From positions 43,662,586 through 43,726,585 of the forward strand of contig CM060174.1 of NCBI GenBank assembly GCA_030549775.1: DNA of 64,000 bases, given 5' to 3'. Shown here piece by piece: positions 12,091 through 25,265 of this stretch. A program made the position numbers and the translations under genes. This DNA comes from Tamarix chinensis (Eukaryota > Streptophyta > Magnoliopsida > Caryophyllales > Tamaricaceae). How positions within the stretch are numbered: the stretch's first letter is position 1; the number at the start of each line of letters is the position of its first letter. The notes beneath the pieces are model-generated. The model worked only from the letters and a program-made list of their open reading frames with translations, did not search any database and was not told where the DNA came from.

Positions 12091-13282
12091 TGAATTCGAA
12101 CGTTGAAAAATTAAGTCACATAGAGTGATATTGCTTTGGATTGGATTCGGAGTGAATCGTGGCTAGCATGTACAATCAAAAATAATTTAGCTAAAAAAAC
12201 CGGACGCTCATCGAATTCGATCGTTGGAAATTGAGGCACATAAAGAGTGATACTCTGTTTGGATTATGGTTAATCAATATAAGATTAATCATTAAAAAAT
12301 AGTTTAGGTAAAAAAATAAAGATATATCAACAAAAATATTTTAAAATATTATTTAAATAATATTAAATATAATGTAAATTAATCGGAGTAAATATTTTAA
12401 AATTTTTGTTTGTATTAAAATTAATTATAATAAATTCATTTACATTTTTATCTTTATCTCTATTATTTAAAATCAAATGTAAATAAAATAATGATAAACG
12501 AGTGAACGAAAGTGAATTTTTAACTCCAATTCACCTAACTAAAGTTAATAAAATTTATTTTCAAATAAGATAAATTAATTAATTCACCTCCACCAATCTT
12601 TATCACTCTAAATCAAATGAAACTTAAAATATCAATCTTTTTGTTATTAAAAAAAGGAAATGAGAAGGATTATTATTAGACCATAAAACACCCAAATCTT
12701 ATGACGAAAAGTCTCCAATCCAACCCAAATATCACCCCAAATTATGCTATAAACAAAGAGTTTTAAATATCAAGTCGTTAATCCAATCAATTTTAGCATT
12801 GGTTTAATATTTAATAGCCAGATCGGTGGTTTAATTAATTAAACATTTTGTTTGAAGTGATTTATCTAAAACAATAATATTTATTTAAATAATATAGAAT
12901 ATTACAATTTTTTGATATATAAAAAGTATAACAATTATATTATTTAATCTTTCAATTCAGTTAGATTAAAGAGTTTATGAGAAAGAATCCATAATTCCTT
13001 TAAATAAACATAAAAGTGAAGATGAAAAATAGAGTCCAATATTTAATAAAGGTTTAAAATTAAACAAAACCCAAACTTGCCACCAAAGAAATTAAAAAGT
13101 CCAACCCCAACCGCCTTTACTTATGCTTTACAATCTACTGCACAGCTTTCAATTTCCTTTTTCTTTCCCCTCACACTGTATTCTACTCTTTGATCCTTGT
13201 CACATCTATTATCTCACACTTGAGTTATCTTTTGCCTATCTTTTTAGCATATGTTATGGCGTTGAATGCAAGATTCCAGAGG
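12091..13282. other. CPR5 upstream intergenic region
   Basis: The CPR5 start codon is at 12090, so its 5' untranslated region and promoter should lie in the first few hundred bases, though I could not fix a TATA box. About 12250-12626 is very AT-rich, with ends that vaguely resemble each other inverted (TGTTTGGATTATGG versus ATTTGATTTAGAG), perhaps a decayed MITE. At 13256 a short plus-strand reading frame starts ATGGCGTTGAATG and is cut at 13287 by the copia LTR. Confidence 0.4.
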
Positions 13283-13287
13283 AAAGA

Positions 13288-13508
13288 TGTTAAATTTTGT
13301 AAATAGCTGATATTATAGCTGTCATTTTTCTGTATATCTTGCTTCCTTATTTTTAAGGATTTAGTTACAAGTCATTGTATATAAACACGGCTTATCTAAA
13401 TAATACCGGGAGTCAGCTTCTATTTACCTCCTTCTAAACCCATTTTTCTCTCTCTCTAAACCCATTTTCTCTCTCTTAAGTGTTGAACTTCACGCTTGAA
13501 GTTCTTCA
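13288..13508 (+). repeat. Left (5') LTR of the copia element
   Basis: It begins TGTTAAATTTTG and ends GAAGTTCTTCA, matching 29901-30122. A TATA-like TATATAAA at 13378-13385 is a likely promoter, followed by CT-rich leader sequence. Confidence 0.95.
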
Positions 13509-13520
13509 TGGTATCAGAGC
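13509..13520 (+). promoter_or_regulatory. Primer binding site, initiator Met-tRNA type
   Basis: TGGTATCAGAGC directly abuts the left LTR. This is the standard plant copia site complementary to the 3' end of initiator methionine tRNA, used to prime minus-strand DNA synthesis. Confidence 0.95.
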
Positions 13521-13678
13521 TATAACTCAAATTCCACCCTATTCTCGTCAGGTTTTTCATAAATTTCTCTAAGTTTCTCATACTCTTCTTGAATTTGTTG
13601 CGATTTTCTGTCAAATTCTTCTTTCATTTTTGTCAATTACTTCTTGAATTGTGACCTATTCTTCTTCAAATTGCATCA

Positions 13679-14660
13679 ATGGCGATTGATTCTGAAAGCT
13701 CAACTTCGATGCCTCAGAATCAGAATAATATTGTCTTGAAATACAATGATCCTTACTTCCTTACTACTGGAAATAAATCTAGTACTCTAATTATCAAATA
13801 CATTTTCAATGGAGGTAATTTTGTTAATTGGAGTAGAGCAATGAAGATGGCATTAATTGCCCGCAACAAGTTAGGGTTCGTTGATGGATTATATATGATA
13901 ACTACTTATTTTAGAAATTTTTTAGCCTAAAAAATTTCTAAAATAAGTAGTTATCATAAATAAGTACTTTTAATAAGTAAATCCAAACAACCTATAATTC
14001 AATGGATAAGTTAATCTCAAAGAACCTGATTTTTGCTGATTCTTCTAGGCAGATTTGGAGAGAAATTGTTGAGCACTATGGTCAGACAAATATACCTCAA
14101 TTATATGGTCTTCATAGACAATTGATGTCAATCAAGCAAAGTAATTCTTCGATTTGAAAATATTATGGTAAAATGAAGCGTGTTTAGGATGACTTGCAAG
14201 TACTGGATGGATTTTCAGATTGCTCTTATGGTGCCATGATAAATTGTAATTGTGGTGTTCTTAATAAGATCATTGAGGCTGATCAAAGAATGAAATTGAT
14301 TCAGTTTTTGTCTCGTCTTAATCGAGATTATGATTAAGTTAGTCTCAATTTGTCAAGTGCTGATCCATTACCTACTGTTAATCATGCTTACCACATTCTA
14401 CAACAAGTTGAAAGGCAGAATATGATTGGCAGCAGCAACTACACTCCTATTGAACAAAGTGCTTATCAGGTTGTGAAGCATGGTGTGCAATCTACTGGAC
14501 AGAAGATTTTTCTGGCAAACGAGATTCCAAGAAGCTCAAGAGTGACTTATTTTGTGAGAATTGCAATATGAAGGGTCATCAAATTAACTAATGCTTCAAA
14601 CTTAGCAGATATCTGGATTGGTATCCAGGTCTCAAGGGAAAGAATACTACTGGAAAAGCA
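13679..14660 (+). pseudogene. copia gag, broken
   Basis: The frame starts at ATG 13679 (MAIDSESSTS) and shows the copia Gag N-terminal pattern with NFVNWSRAMKMAL. It is cut by a 65-bp palindrome near 13894. It then continues through IWREIVEHYG and LYGLHRQLMSIKQ with in-frame stops near 14156, 14188 and 14335. A CCHC zinc knuckle (CENCNMKGHQIN, stop, C) is recognisable near 14552-14595 after a frame shift. In an intact element Gag would form the virus-like particle and bind RNA. This copy cannot make the full protein. Confidence 0.85.
13894..13958. repeat. Perfect 32-bp-arm palindrome inside gag
   Basis: Arms 13894-13925 and 13927-13958 are exact inverted complements around a single C at 13926. 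The left arm starts TATGATAACTACTTATTTTA. It breaks the gag frame. The following sequence to about 13990 (AAGTACTTTTAATAAG, then ATCCAAACAACC) resembles the end of a MITE, so this may be a folded-back remnant of one. Confidence 0.85.
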
Positions 14661-14879
14661 TATGGTAAGATGGCTGCAAACATGATGACTTCTGTTCCTA
14701 ACTCATATGGTCTTCTTGGTCATTCTCCAATGGAGGTTAGTGAAAATAGTCAACAAACTCAAGCAAAATCTATGGTTGATCAGACAATGGTTTCTGAAAT
14801 TTATAAGGCAGTAATACAGATGATGAACCGATCTCAATCTGATTCTCTCACTCAAAGTTATGTTGTTGTGAATTTTGTA

Positions 14880-15516
14880 GGTATAACTACTACTTCTAAT
14901 GTTGTATCTAAATTTTATAATGCTTCTATTAATTCCTAAGTCGTTGACACTGGTGCCTTTGATCACATGGCTTTTAACCTTAGTGCATTTACTAAGAGAA
15001 ATAACCTTCCACACCCTATGCATGTTGGTTTACCTAATAGATCTTTGAAGGTTGTGAACCAAATAGGGACTATTCAGCTTACTCCTCAAATAATCCTTCA
15101 AAATGTATTATACATTCCAGACTTTAAACACAATCTCCTTTTTGTAGGAAAACTTTTAGATTAGAATAATCTTGTTGCACATTTTGACCAAACACATTAC
15201 TTGTTTCAGAATCTTCACACTAAGCATATCAAAGGTACTGGGAGGAGAGAAGCTGGATTATACAAATTCAGTGGAACTTCTTCAAGACCTTTGCATAGCT
15301 CTTTTGGTTCTTCTCTTTCTTCACAAAATTTCACTAGTTGTAATTCCTTTCCTATTCTACATTCCACAAATAATTCTTCTATTGTTTTCCCATCTTTTGA
15401 TGTACTTCATGCTAGATTAGGACATGCTAGTCCTAGTGCTATGAAGCACATATATGTTTCTTGTTCAGATAATAAAGATGATGATTTTAGTTGTGAAGCC
15501 TATATGATGAGAAAAC
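14880..15516 (+). pseudogene. copia protease and pre-integrase region, truncated by X1
   Basis: The aspartic protease active-site motif DTGAFDHM starts near 14946 and is followed by the family pattern VLYIPDFKHNLLFVGKL. After a stop at 15162 and a frame change, the GAG-pre-integrase motif LHARLGHASPSAMKH appears at about 15405-15450 with a following Cys. The frame ends where X1 begins, just after the target site AAAAC (15512-15516), and resumes at 27200. Confidence 0.85.
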
Positions 15517-15939
15517 TTTAATCCCCCAAAATTTTAGAAAACCTATAATTTAATAAATAACTTTTATTTGAAATAAATTAGCTTTTAAAATTATTTAGTT
15601 TAATTATTTTATGGATTTTTTAGTATAAAAATTTGGATAGGAGTATTTAATAAATTAAAAATAAATATATTGTTATTTTACCATATTATTTTTACTTAAA
15701 TAAATTTTCAAACTAGTATTTTACCATAATTATCCTTTTTAAGCCCATATATTTAATTATATTAAATTAAATTATTAAATAAATTTATTATCAAAAATAT
15801 TATATCTTATTATTTTATAAATTCAATTATTTAAAATTTTCCCATTTTCCATTTTCCATTTGCCTTTCCTTTTCTTTTCCTTCTCCTTTTCTCCTTTTCC
15901 TCCTTCCTTTCTTTTTCTTTTTTTCTTCTCCAGGCTCAG

Positions 15940-17783
15940 TGATGAGTTCATATTTTGACACATTTTATACCTGTATAATCTTAGTTTTTGGTAGTTTATT
16001 TAACTAATATAGGGGAATAAGTATTGTTTTATGCTTAAGTGGTAAAAATATTATTATTTGAGCTAAAATGACATAAATTAAGTAAATTTAGAATAAAATA
16101 TTATTTATTAATATTTATTGAATTTTATTTTGCAGGTTTTGTTTTTAAATAAAAGAAAATAAAAAAAAAGAAATAAGACCTTTGGACCAACGGCCAAAGG
16201 CCGAAGGCCCAAAGGCCTGTAACAAAAAGAAAAGCCAAACGTAGCCCTACGAGACCCCAACGCACGGACGACGCACAACAGGACGAGGCTGGCCTGCAAA
16301 CTGAGGGCTAACGTGGCATAGACGAGAGAGAGTCAGCCGCACGTTAATAAAGAAAGGAGGCCCGTAGGACAGAGGGGACGGAGAGAGCCTTCGTAGGCTC
16401 GAGGGGGACGAGCGGCAGAGCCGTAGATATTGAGAAAAGTGTGCGGCAAAGTAGGCTGCAGAGCCGCATTAATTAGGCGAGAGAGATAGAGAGCCTTTAT
16501 AGGCTCTGACGTGAGGCATAGGGAGCCGCACGTCGAGGAGGAAGGGAAGCCTTCACAGCTTCGGACGACGCACAGACTTCGAAGCCTCAGCGCACGGAAT
16601 GAGCAGTAGCCGCAAGTCAGCCGAGAAAAAGAAAAAGAAAAAGAATATTGCACGGAAATCCAAGACCGAGAAGGAAGAAAATAAGGAAGAAATTTATACC
16701 GATAGAATTTATTTCAAATAAAATTAATTTTTATCTGAATAAATTCTTGATCGGCTATTCAAAATTAATTCCGGTTATTTCTTTCTCTTATTTTTAATTT
16801 ATATTTTAGATATATATTTCTGTGTAATTAATTCTATAATTATGGCTGGCTGATTATTTATTGTTAGGGAATAAATTAAAAACCTGGATTAGGATTTGAA
16901 TTATAATTTTATTTTCTTTGTTTCGTGAGATTGTTTCTTAACTCTATGTTAATTGCTATCGTTTACATATATAATTCTGTCAAGTATAGTTTATTTGGTG
17001 CATGCCTTGTTCTGGTTCCTCATAAGTGACAGTATGAAAGTATGTAGGATTATTTGCCTATGAGGTGGCCATCTAAATATACTAGAATCTATATGTATGA
17101 ATTGCAGCTAGGTTAGATAACAATTCACCTAATAGTTTGTAATTCTAACCGAAGTGGTAAAACGTTTCGATACGTGTGGGTCAAGGAAAGGAAATACAGC
17201 TAGACATGCGTTTTGTACTAGTCTGGGTATTTAGATTGACAGCCTTCCAATTACACTTAATGCATTAAATCTAGTTAAATATAGGAGCCGCTTGTTGCTG
17301 TTATACTGCTAGTATTTAATAGGGTTAATATAGGCACGCGATCATATTAATTAATTAAGGGAAGTAATATAAGGTGTATGGATCTGCGTTTGATGTACAA
17401 CTTGGTCGATCTCATTCTCACAATTAAATATTGACTTAGAAATAAATATTATATTGTGACCTAATCTAGTGGTGGATTTTGATTTCCCTAACATATTTCT
17501 CATATCTGCGGGTTTCCCATTATTTTTATTATTATTAGTTTATTTTATTTTATTCCTTTTATTATTATTTTATTATTATTATTATTATAACCCCCATTAG
17601 TATTTTTCTTATTTATTTATTCTGTGTTATTTAGGATTTTGATTTTTAGTTTTAGTTTTATTTTCAAACTAGTTAAATAGAGGTGAGCCCTCTCAATCCC
17701 CAGCCTAGAACGATACCCTTATTTACCAGTGATAAAATTGACAACAAGAGGGTTTAAATTGTGTGCCGGCTATGGCCACACCA
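15940..17783. mobile_element. Probable 1.8 kb solo LTR nested in X1
   Basis: This segment is absent from X4 and X5 at the matching place: X1 aligns with them before 15940 (pyrimidine-rich run) and again after 17783. It starts TGATGAGTTCATATTTTGAC and ends GGCCACACCA, with flanks CTCAG (15935-15939) and CTCGG (17784-17788), four of five identical. TG...CA ends and a 5-bp duplication suggest an LTR. A local GC-rich repeat of the AAGGCC type lies near 16180-16220. The Ty3/gypsy assignment is only a guess. Confidence 0.55.
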
Positions 17784-18948
17784 CTCGGGCTGCCAGGCCT
17801 GCCTCTTTGCGCCTGGGCCAATGGCCCATTCTTCCCTTCCCCGGCGCAGCACCACAACCCATCCCCCTCCTTTCTTTCTTTCTTTTCTCCTCCTCCCTGA
17901 ACCAGCCCTACTCTTATTTTTTTTTCTTCTTTTCCCTGCGTCGGTCCGGTCTAGTCTTCCTCCCTCTCCCTTCTTTCTTTCTTCTTCGACCCCTACGCCC
18001 GACTACCTGCAAGTTTTGACTCCATGCCTGCCACCACCAAGCCGCCCTGCAACTACTGCCACCTTCCACCGCACCTGCTCTCTCTTCCTCTCTTTCCCCC
18101 TTCATTTTCTTTCCTAATTCGAACCAAACTAACCCCTGCATCCCTATCCCGCGTGTCCTCTTCCTTTCCTTCTTCTTCCCTCCCTTTCCCCTACTAACCG
18201 ACACCTCCCTGCCACCCTTCGTCCTATCTTCGACCACCCACCTTCTCCTCTCTTCTCCCTCTTCTTTTTCTTCACCTCTCCAGCCTCCTTTCTGCCCCAT
18301 AGTTTGAGCATCTCTCTTTCCCCGATCTCCCTCTTCTCTCCTTCCTTCTCCCCCATTTTTCCCTATTTTTGCACCACCGCCACCCTCCGCCGCTTACACC
18401 GCCGCACTGCACCCCCTGTGCCGCCTTCTCCCACCACCTCCTACTGCCCTACACCATCACGCCACTCCCTTGAGCCTCTGCACTTCCTCCCTTCTCCCCC
18501 TCTTCTTTTCCTCCCCACTTTTCTCCCTTATCGGCAAGCCACCTACAACCACTCCTTCCACCGCCGTCTGGCCGCCTATGTCGCCACCAAACCCACCATT
18601 TGACACCCTACAACCTCCTCTACGATCCCCATATATTGGTTGGCCGAAACAAGTCCTAGAACCCCTTCATTTTTCCCTCCTCTTTTCCTTCCTTCTCAAC
18701 CTCTCCACCTCGACCCACCTCGGCAGCCATCTTCGCCGCCTCGCCGCCGCCATCTCTGCCACCTTTGGCCGCCAACATTCCATCCTTAGCCTCCACCTAC
18801 ACCCCCTCTTCACTCCTGCATCATTCCCTTGCCTTGAAACCTCCCCCATCTATCTTCTTTTCTAGCCTAAAGTCCCTAAACCGAGCCATCTCTCCTCCCT
18901 TCTATCTCACCCCTTTCGACCCTTTTCTTCCCCCTTATTTTGCATGTG

Positions 18949-18974
18949 GCTCACGCTGTTCATGCAGCGTGAGC
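18949..18974. repeat. Conserved hairpin in X1
   Basis: Ten-bp perfect arms GCTCACGCTG and CAGCGTGAGC flank the loop TTCATG. The equivalent hairpin in X5 is at 48023-48048, at the same boundary between the purine-rich tract and AT-rich DNA. Confidence 0.8.
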
Positions 18975-19609
18975 TCCACATTATTTTGGAATTTATTTGG
19001 CTAAATTTTGAGGTATATTAATAGTTAATTAAAGTGTTTTATTATTAAATAAATTTTTATAAAGTTTTATCCTTTTAATTTCTTATTTCTAACATAATAA
19101 TGATTGATATTATTTTTAGGTGTTGAGTTGCTAATTAAGCCTTGAATCTTTAACCGGGATACCGGTAAGGTTCGATTTTTACGAGATTAAGGTAATCGTT
19201 AAACTTCACTTAAATGCATGGAAAAACGTATGCTAGCACATTAAGGATTTTAGTATGATTTTATGCATGTTTTGTGTTGCCTAGTATGATATATATATGG
19301 TTGCTTATATTGATTGATAAAAAGAAAAGAAAAGAAAATCATGATAGCTTTTGTGCCATGTGTAGAGATGATACTTAAGGAATGTGTTGATATTTGATGG
19401 AAATGTTAAATGCTTGTCTATGATGTATTATGTTGCTAATGCATGAATAATATTATTGTCTAAGGGTATTTTAGTAATATGCTTATGTAAGTATGTGATC
19501 TAATATATGTAGTTGCTAACGAGTATTATGTTGAATAATGACAAGTTGGTGGAGTTAAATGATAAGAATGAAGTGCTAATATTAGTATTTTATGTAGTGG
19601 TGGTAAATT

Positions 19610-21060
19610 CATAAAAGTGGTGTAATAAAGGGGTTAAGTGAAAATTTTATAAGTGGAAAGGGGTATTTTGGTAATTTTGAAAGAAAGGTGTAAAACGGTG
19701 ATTTTGTAAGCAAAAGGGTATTTTGGTAATTTCAAAAGAAAGGGGTGAAGTGATAATTTTATAAGTAAAAGGATAAAATTGTAAGTTGTGAGAAAGAAGG
19801 GTATTATGGTAATTTTTGAGGCAAAAGAACAATATGGTAATTTTATGATTAAATGGCAAAATGATAATTTTATAAGTAAAGGGGTATTATGGTAATTTTT
19901 GGAGAAAAGGGTAAACTGGTAATTTTGGAGTCAAAAGGAAATATAGTAATTTTATAAGTAAGTGGTAAGAATGATAATTTTGGAACTAAGGGGCAAAATA
20001 GTAATTTTGGATGAAGGAGGGTATTATGGTAATTTGCAAGCAAAAGGGTAATATGGTAAAATTGGATGTAAGGGGTAAAATGGTAATTTTTATAAACAAA
20101 AGGATATTATGGTAATTTGGAAGTAAGAGGTAGAAGGGTAATTTTGTAAATTAAAAGGATATTTATGGCACACAATTGGGAGTAAGGGGTAACTTGGTAA
20201 TTATGATAACAACGAAAGATAATTTGGTAATTAAATTATGATTATAGAAGGGCAATTGGATAATTATGATACTAGAGAAGGGTAGTTTGGTAAATTAACC
20301 AATTAAAGGGCATTATGGTAATTTTAATAATGGAGAAGGGTAATATAGTAATTATAAAAATGGAGAAGGGTAAATTAATAATTATAAATATGGAGAAGGG
20401 TAAATTGGTAATTATAATTATAAAGGAGGGTAAATTAATAATTGTAATTATGAAGAAGGGTAATTTGGGATTTATAATAATTGAAAAGGGTAGAATGGTA
20501 ATTATGATAGTTAAGAAAGGTAAAATGGCAATGATAATAATTGAGAAGGGTAATTTGATAATTTTGATAATGGATAAGGGCGATTTGGTAATTTATCCAA
20601 CTAAAGGGGTAATTCGGTAATTATGACAATGGAAAAGGGTAATTTGGTAATTCAACCAAGGGGAAATTCGGTAATTATGATGATGGAGAAGGGAAATTTG
20701 GTAATTAATCGACTAAAGGGTGAGTTAGTAATTATTTAACCTACTAAAGAGGGAAATTGGTAATCATAATAGCGAAGAAGGGTGATTTAGTAATTTATCC
20801 AATTGAAGGGCAAGTGGTTAATTGTAATAAAAGAAAAGGGCAAAATAGTAATCTAACCAATCAAATGGGACATATGTTAAGTGTAGCAATTATGAGGGGT
20901 GAATGGTGATCTAAGAAGTGTAGGAGATAACTTGGTAACCTAAATTGGATAAGGGGTAATTTGGTAATTATGAAACCTAAAGGGTAATATGGTAATTTGT
21001 CAAGTAAGGAAGGGATGACTTAGCAATTATATAAGTAAGGGGTAAATAAGTAATTTGTAC
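19610..21060. repeat. Minisatellite of X1, period about 28-32 bp
   Basis: Degenerate units of the form GGGTAATTTGGTAATTATGA plus a variable GA-rich tail run for about 1.4 kb. From 20315 to 20620 the period is close to 30, so a spurious 101-codon frame with a ten-residue repeat stays open. The complement occurs in X4 and X5. Confidence 0.9.
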
Positions 21061-21719
21061 CTAACATGTCGTGGTGACTGTGGAATTTCATAATATGATT
21101 TAAATAATGTTGATTGGCTAAGTAAGAGTACTTGATAATTAGTATGGCTTTAATGGTTTCTCTGTGATAGCTTGGATAATCGTCTGAATAAGAAATGACT
21201 AATGATATCAGAACGATAGAAAGCGAATGAGTATCTGATTATCGTGCCTTTTGTGATCACCTTAATTAAGACACTAATACTTAAAGTGAAAGACCTTGAG
21301 ATCGGGAATGGTGACTCTTTAGGGGTCGCTACCCTAAAGACGTGGTTTAGTCCACGATTATTCTGGTATTTGTTGGTGTGCCTTTGTGACACAGCCAGGC
21401 CCTATATCTTACTCTATCTAGCTCTACGGACCTAGTTAGGGGGTATTCATACTTATGGATTAGGTGTCCTTATCAGTAGGGTACTGAGTAGCTTTACGCA
21501 CCAGTACGACCAGGGTACCTTTGCGTCCTTGGGTTCGTGGTTGAAGGGTACTGAGTAGCTTATATGCACCGGTACGACCGATGTACCTTTGTGTCCCAAG
21601 TTCTTGATCTCTCGTCCGAGGCAAATAAATAGAATTGTTGTGCTGACTAAAGAAAGGAAAAACACTAATTACGAAAGTGAAATATTAATGAGCCGGGCCT
21701 AGATGACTTATGATATTGT

Positions 21720-22155
21720 GTACCGATCCACCGGTTATAATAGTGGCCCAGGAGCGTGTTGCCCTGGCAAGTGATTATGAGTACCAATCCACCAGATATA
21801 ATAGTGGCCCAAGAGCGTGTTGTCCTGGCAAGTGATTATGAGTACTGATCCACCGAATATAATAGTGGCCCAAGAGCGTGTTGCCCGGGATGATGTTGAT
21901 ATATATATTCCGATCCACCGGCAATAATAGTGGGGGTCCCGAGCTCAATAAAACCAGTTATGTATGTGAATAAAGTTATGGAAAAATACTAATCACTTAT
22001 AATGGAACACCATGTGAGTCGGGGCCAGACCGGTCCACCGGCGAATAATAGTGGCCAGGAGCGTTTTGCCCTGGAGACCGATCTACCGGCATATAATAGT
22101 GGTTAGGTGTGTTCTGCCCTATAAGTGACCGATCCACCAGCTATAATAGTGGGGT
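21720..22155. repeat. Motif array of X1 (about seven copies)
   Basis: Copies of the complement of CCACTATTATAGCCGGTGGA recur about every 45-120 bp, separated by GTGTTGCCCTGG-like spacers. Some copies are diverged. Confidence 0.85.
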
Positions 22156-22500
22156 TATCGCACTCACATGGATATAAAGTATAAGATTGATTGAATGATG
22201 ATGGAATAATGGCTTAAGGCCCGAATGTATTGATATTACACTATGACATGGCTTAAGGCCCAAAAGTATCGATCGTAACTTATAACTTGTTGATATGTGG
22301 TAGCCTTGTTATATATGTGATTGTTATGTATGCACCTCTTATTACATATGTATATAGCTTGCATTATGTGTTGCATTGCGGGCCTATTTTTAAGTGTAGT
22401 TGTAGCACCCCCCAAATTTATTACTGAAAAATTTCGTTTAAATCAAAAGGTTAACGGAAGCGAAAGAATTAAAACCATAAACTTGGGGGTATTACCGCCA

Positions 22501-22546
22501 CACTTAGTACCAGACCGGTTCACTCCTACTGTCCCGACACTAAGTG
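22501..22546. repeat. Conserved 46-bp stem-loop, X2 copy
   Basis: Outer arms are CACTTAGTA and CACTAAGTG (one mismatch), with an inner CGGT. It lies about 100 bp inside the element end. Confidence 0.75.
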
Positions 22547-23107
22547 CTAAGGCTAAATCAAACAATCGTTAGGTAAGAACCATCAAAAACATAAGTTCAT
22601 AGTCCTCATAAGTCATTCATGAAAACAAGAGTCGACCACAGTCAGGATATTGTTTAAGATTACAACTTAAAAGCTCCACTCCAAAATATGAACATAATAA
22701 AAATACGGCTAACTCAAGATAAACGAAAACAAGGGTAGTAAAAGAGTCCGGCCGGCTCGCTCTTGGCCCCAACCAAGATAGGCTCAACACTCGGCCCCAC
22801 GCGATGCCTCGTAGGTATCGTAGGCATCGAAAACATGATCTCCTACCTACACAAGGTCAGATGGGTCCTCTGCTCGTGGGAATGAGCAGCACCCATGAAA
22901 CAGATGATCAGTACGCTACGTACTGAGTAAGGTAACAGACGAGCTAAGGCCACCACATAGGACATGTGATACAAGTTCAGCACATGGACAACATACAATA
23001 ACATGCAGGACAAAGGCTGAATATTTCCTCGGTGCTTTATCCTTTTATTCTCATTAATGATAATAAGTCCATTCCACACAATCTTCAAAAGTCCATGTGA
23101 GTGCGGG

Positions 23108-23457
23108 AGCCCCACTATTATAGCTGGTGGACCGAAAGATATATGCACAGGGCATAACGCCTCTGATCCACTATTATAGCCGGTGGACCGGAAAATAAAC
23201 GCACAGGGAAAAACGCCTCTGATCCACTATTATAGCCGGTGGACCGGATCATGGCCCCGACTCACATGGTGTTTCGCTTTAAGTACTTAGTATCTTTCCC
23301 ATGGATTAAATTATTCATTTGGTTTGTCGAGCACGAGATCCCCCACTATTATAGCCGGTGGACCGGAAGATAACGCACAGGGAAGAATGCCGACCGGAAA
23401 ATAAACGCACAGGGCAAAACGCCTCTGATCCACTATTATAGCCGGTGGACCGGATCA
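23108..23457. repeat. Motif array of X2 (about five copies)
   Basis: Copies of CCACTATTATAGCCGGTGGA are separated by AACGCACAGGG and AACGCCTCTGAT spacers. The copies are the best conserved in the window. Confidence 0.9.
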
Positions 23458-25195
23458 TGGGCTCGGCTCAACATCTTTCGCTTTACGTGATTAATGTATT
23501 ATCTGTGTCTTATTAAATCACACATCGCCCTTAACATTCATGCCCACTACATTCTACTGCTTTCCTTTCAAGAGGGCTCGTCCCATATGTTGAGACTCGT
23601 GCACCCCTAATCACACCCCGACATTATTCTCCCCTTAAGCTCACACCTAGTGAAGGACCAACTCCTGGAAGTGTAGGTTAAACCCAACACCCTACGGCAT
23701 CGATCTCGCCAATTCTCAACCTCTAGGGTTTTCCCCTTGGAAACCCTAGTTGGGCCTATGTGGCCCAACCTCTTCTCACTTACCTTACCCTTTACTTGTT
23801 CTTCACCCCACATCCACCCTTATTAGGTCAACCCCAAGGCATATCACTTTACTCCTCGATCTGGCATGTGACCGGCAAAACCCTAGTTGGCCATATCAAA
23901 CCATAGCACCTTACTTCTTCCCAAGTAACCTCTCACTTTTCATCCCCAAGTCTCTTCTTTCACATAGACCCATGCCTATCTTTTATATAGTAGAATTCTC
24001 ACTCTAACCCATACTCCACCCCTCCTTAATCATCCTCACTCTCGTACTCCCCAGCTTTTCACCCTCTTACCGAAACCTTAATTAGGCCCCTGGTGCACCC
24101 TCATATCAACCTACGTACTATTTTTCATCCCAAGTCTCCAATCACTCTACAACTCTCCCCATCTCTCATTTACTCCCAAATTCAACTTTTCTCACGTAAG
24201 ACACACCCCCATGCAAGAGTTAGTCACCTCATGCAGACACCCCAAGTCACCATGCAGATTTTAAAGCCCCCATGCATGGTTCCCAACTTTCATTTATTTT
24301 AGACATGCTTTCCACGTACAGTTTCTCACATGGATGATGAGGTACTTGGGTTTACCCCATATTCCCCCTGAATAATCTCACTTCCCATTCCTCTCTTGTT
24401 ATTCTTTTAGTCCCATTCCATAATACCAAAACTCTAGCATGCATGTCCTAGAGGGCCGCATCAACACATCATAAATACAATACATAAACATGTCATGCTC
24501 ATGTGATATAAGGCACACACATCATACCTCATTATCCACGCCGCGCTACACAAAACAGGTTATTCATAACACATGCATAATACACATTAACATGGCATAC
24601 TCATCATTCATCAACATATCACATCACACATAGCACAAGGCCATAGCTTCGTCCTTACCTAACACGACTCCGGTCTTGGAGCACATTCCTACGCCTCCTC
24701 CGGGTGTCGACTTGATTCGCCTATAAGAGGGGAACATTAGAGGTTAATTTTCCTCTAACCAAACACTATTCTTCTACCTTACTCTTATCTTTAACTTACC
24801 TTTAGGGCTAAAAATAAAATATTACTTTTATAAGTAAAGGTATGGTCATTATTCTTAAGGTAGCTAATCCGGCTACTACTAATAAAAGTAGGTTTTAATA
24901 GCTACAATATTTTAAAAGAAATTTCAATAATATTTATTATTAATGGTAGTAGTTTAATGTTACTAATAACGATGATAGTAGTAGCGATAGTGAGGTTAGG
25001 GATATATGAAATATTACTAATAGTGACAAGGAACTAAAATGAAAATAATAATAATAACCATGATAATAATGATAATAGTAACACTATTAATAATAACAAT
25101 AAGGATGTTAAAATAATAATACTAAAGTTATAGGTCCTTAATAATATTAGTACTAACAATTATAAGTAAATCAAGGTTAGGTTGAATAATGATAA

Positions 25196-25265
25196 ATAAT
25201 AATAATAATAATAATAATAAGGATAATGATAATAATAATAACATTAATAATAATACTAATAATAC
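25196..25265. repeat. AAT/AAC-type microsatellite in X2
   Basis: An AAT run with interruptions lies in the AT-rich part before the G-rich tract. A comparable but much larger trinucleotide region sits at the equivalent place in X6 (62.2-63.4 kb). Confidence 0.7.

Noticed and set aside
12250..12626. Possible MITE upstream of CPR5
   Set aside because: The inverted ends match only weakly and no target duplication was visible, so it was not listed as an element.
17729..19004. Overlapping Pro-rich open frames
   Set aside because: They are the same compositional effect in X1, with no shared reading frame with the other copies and no domain.
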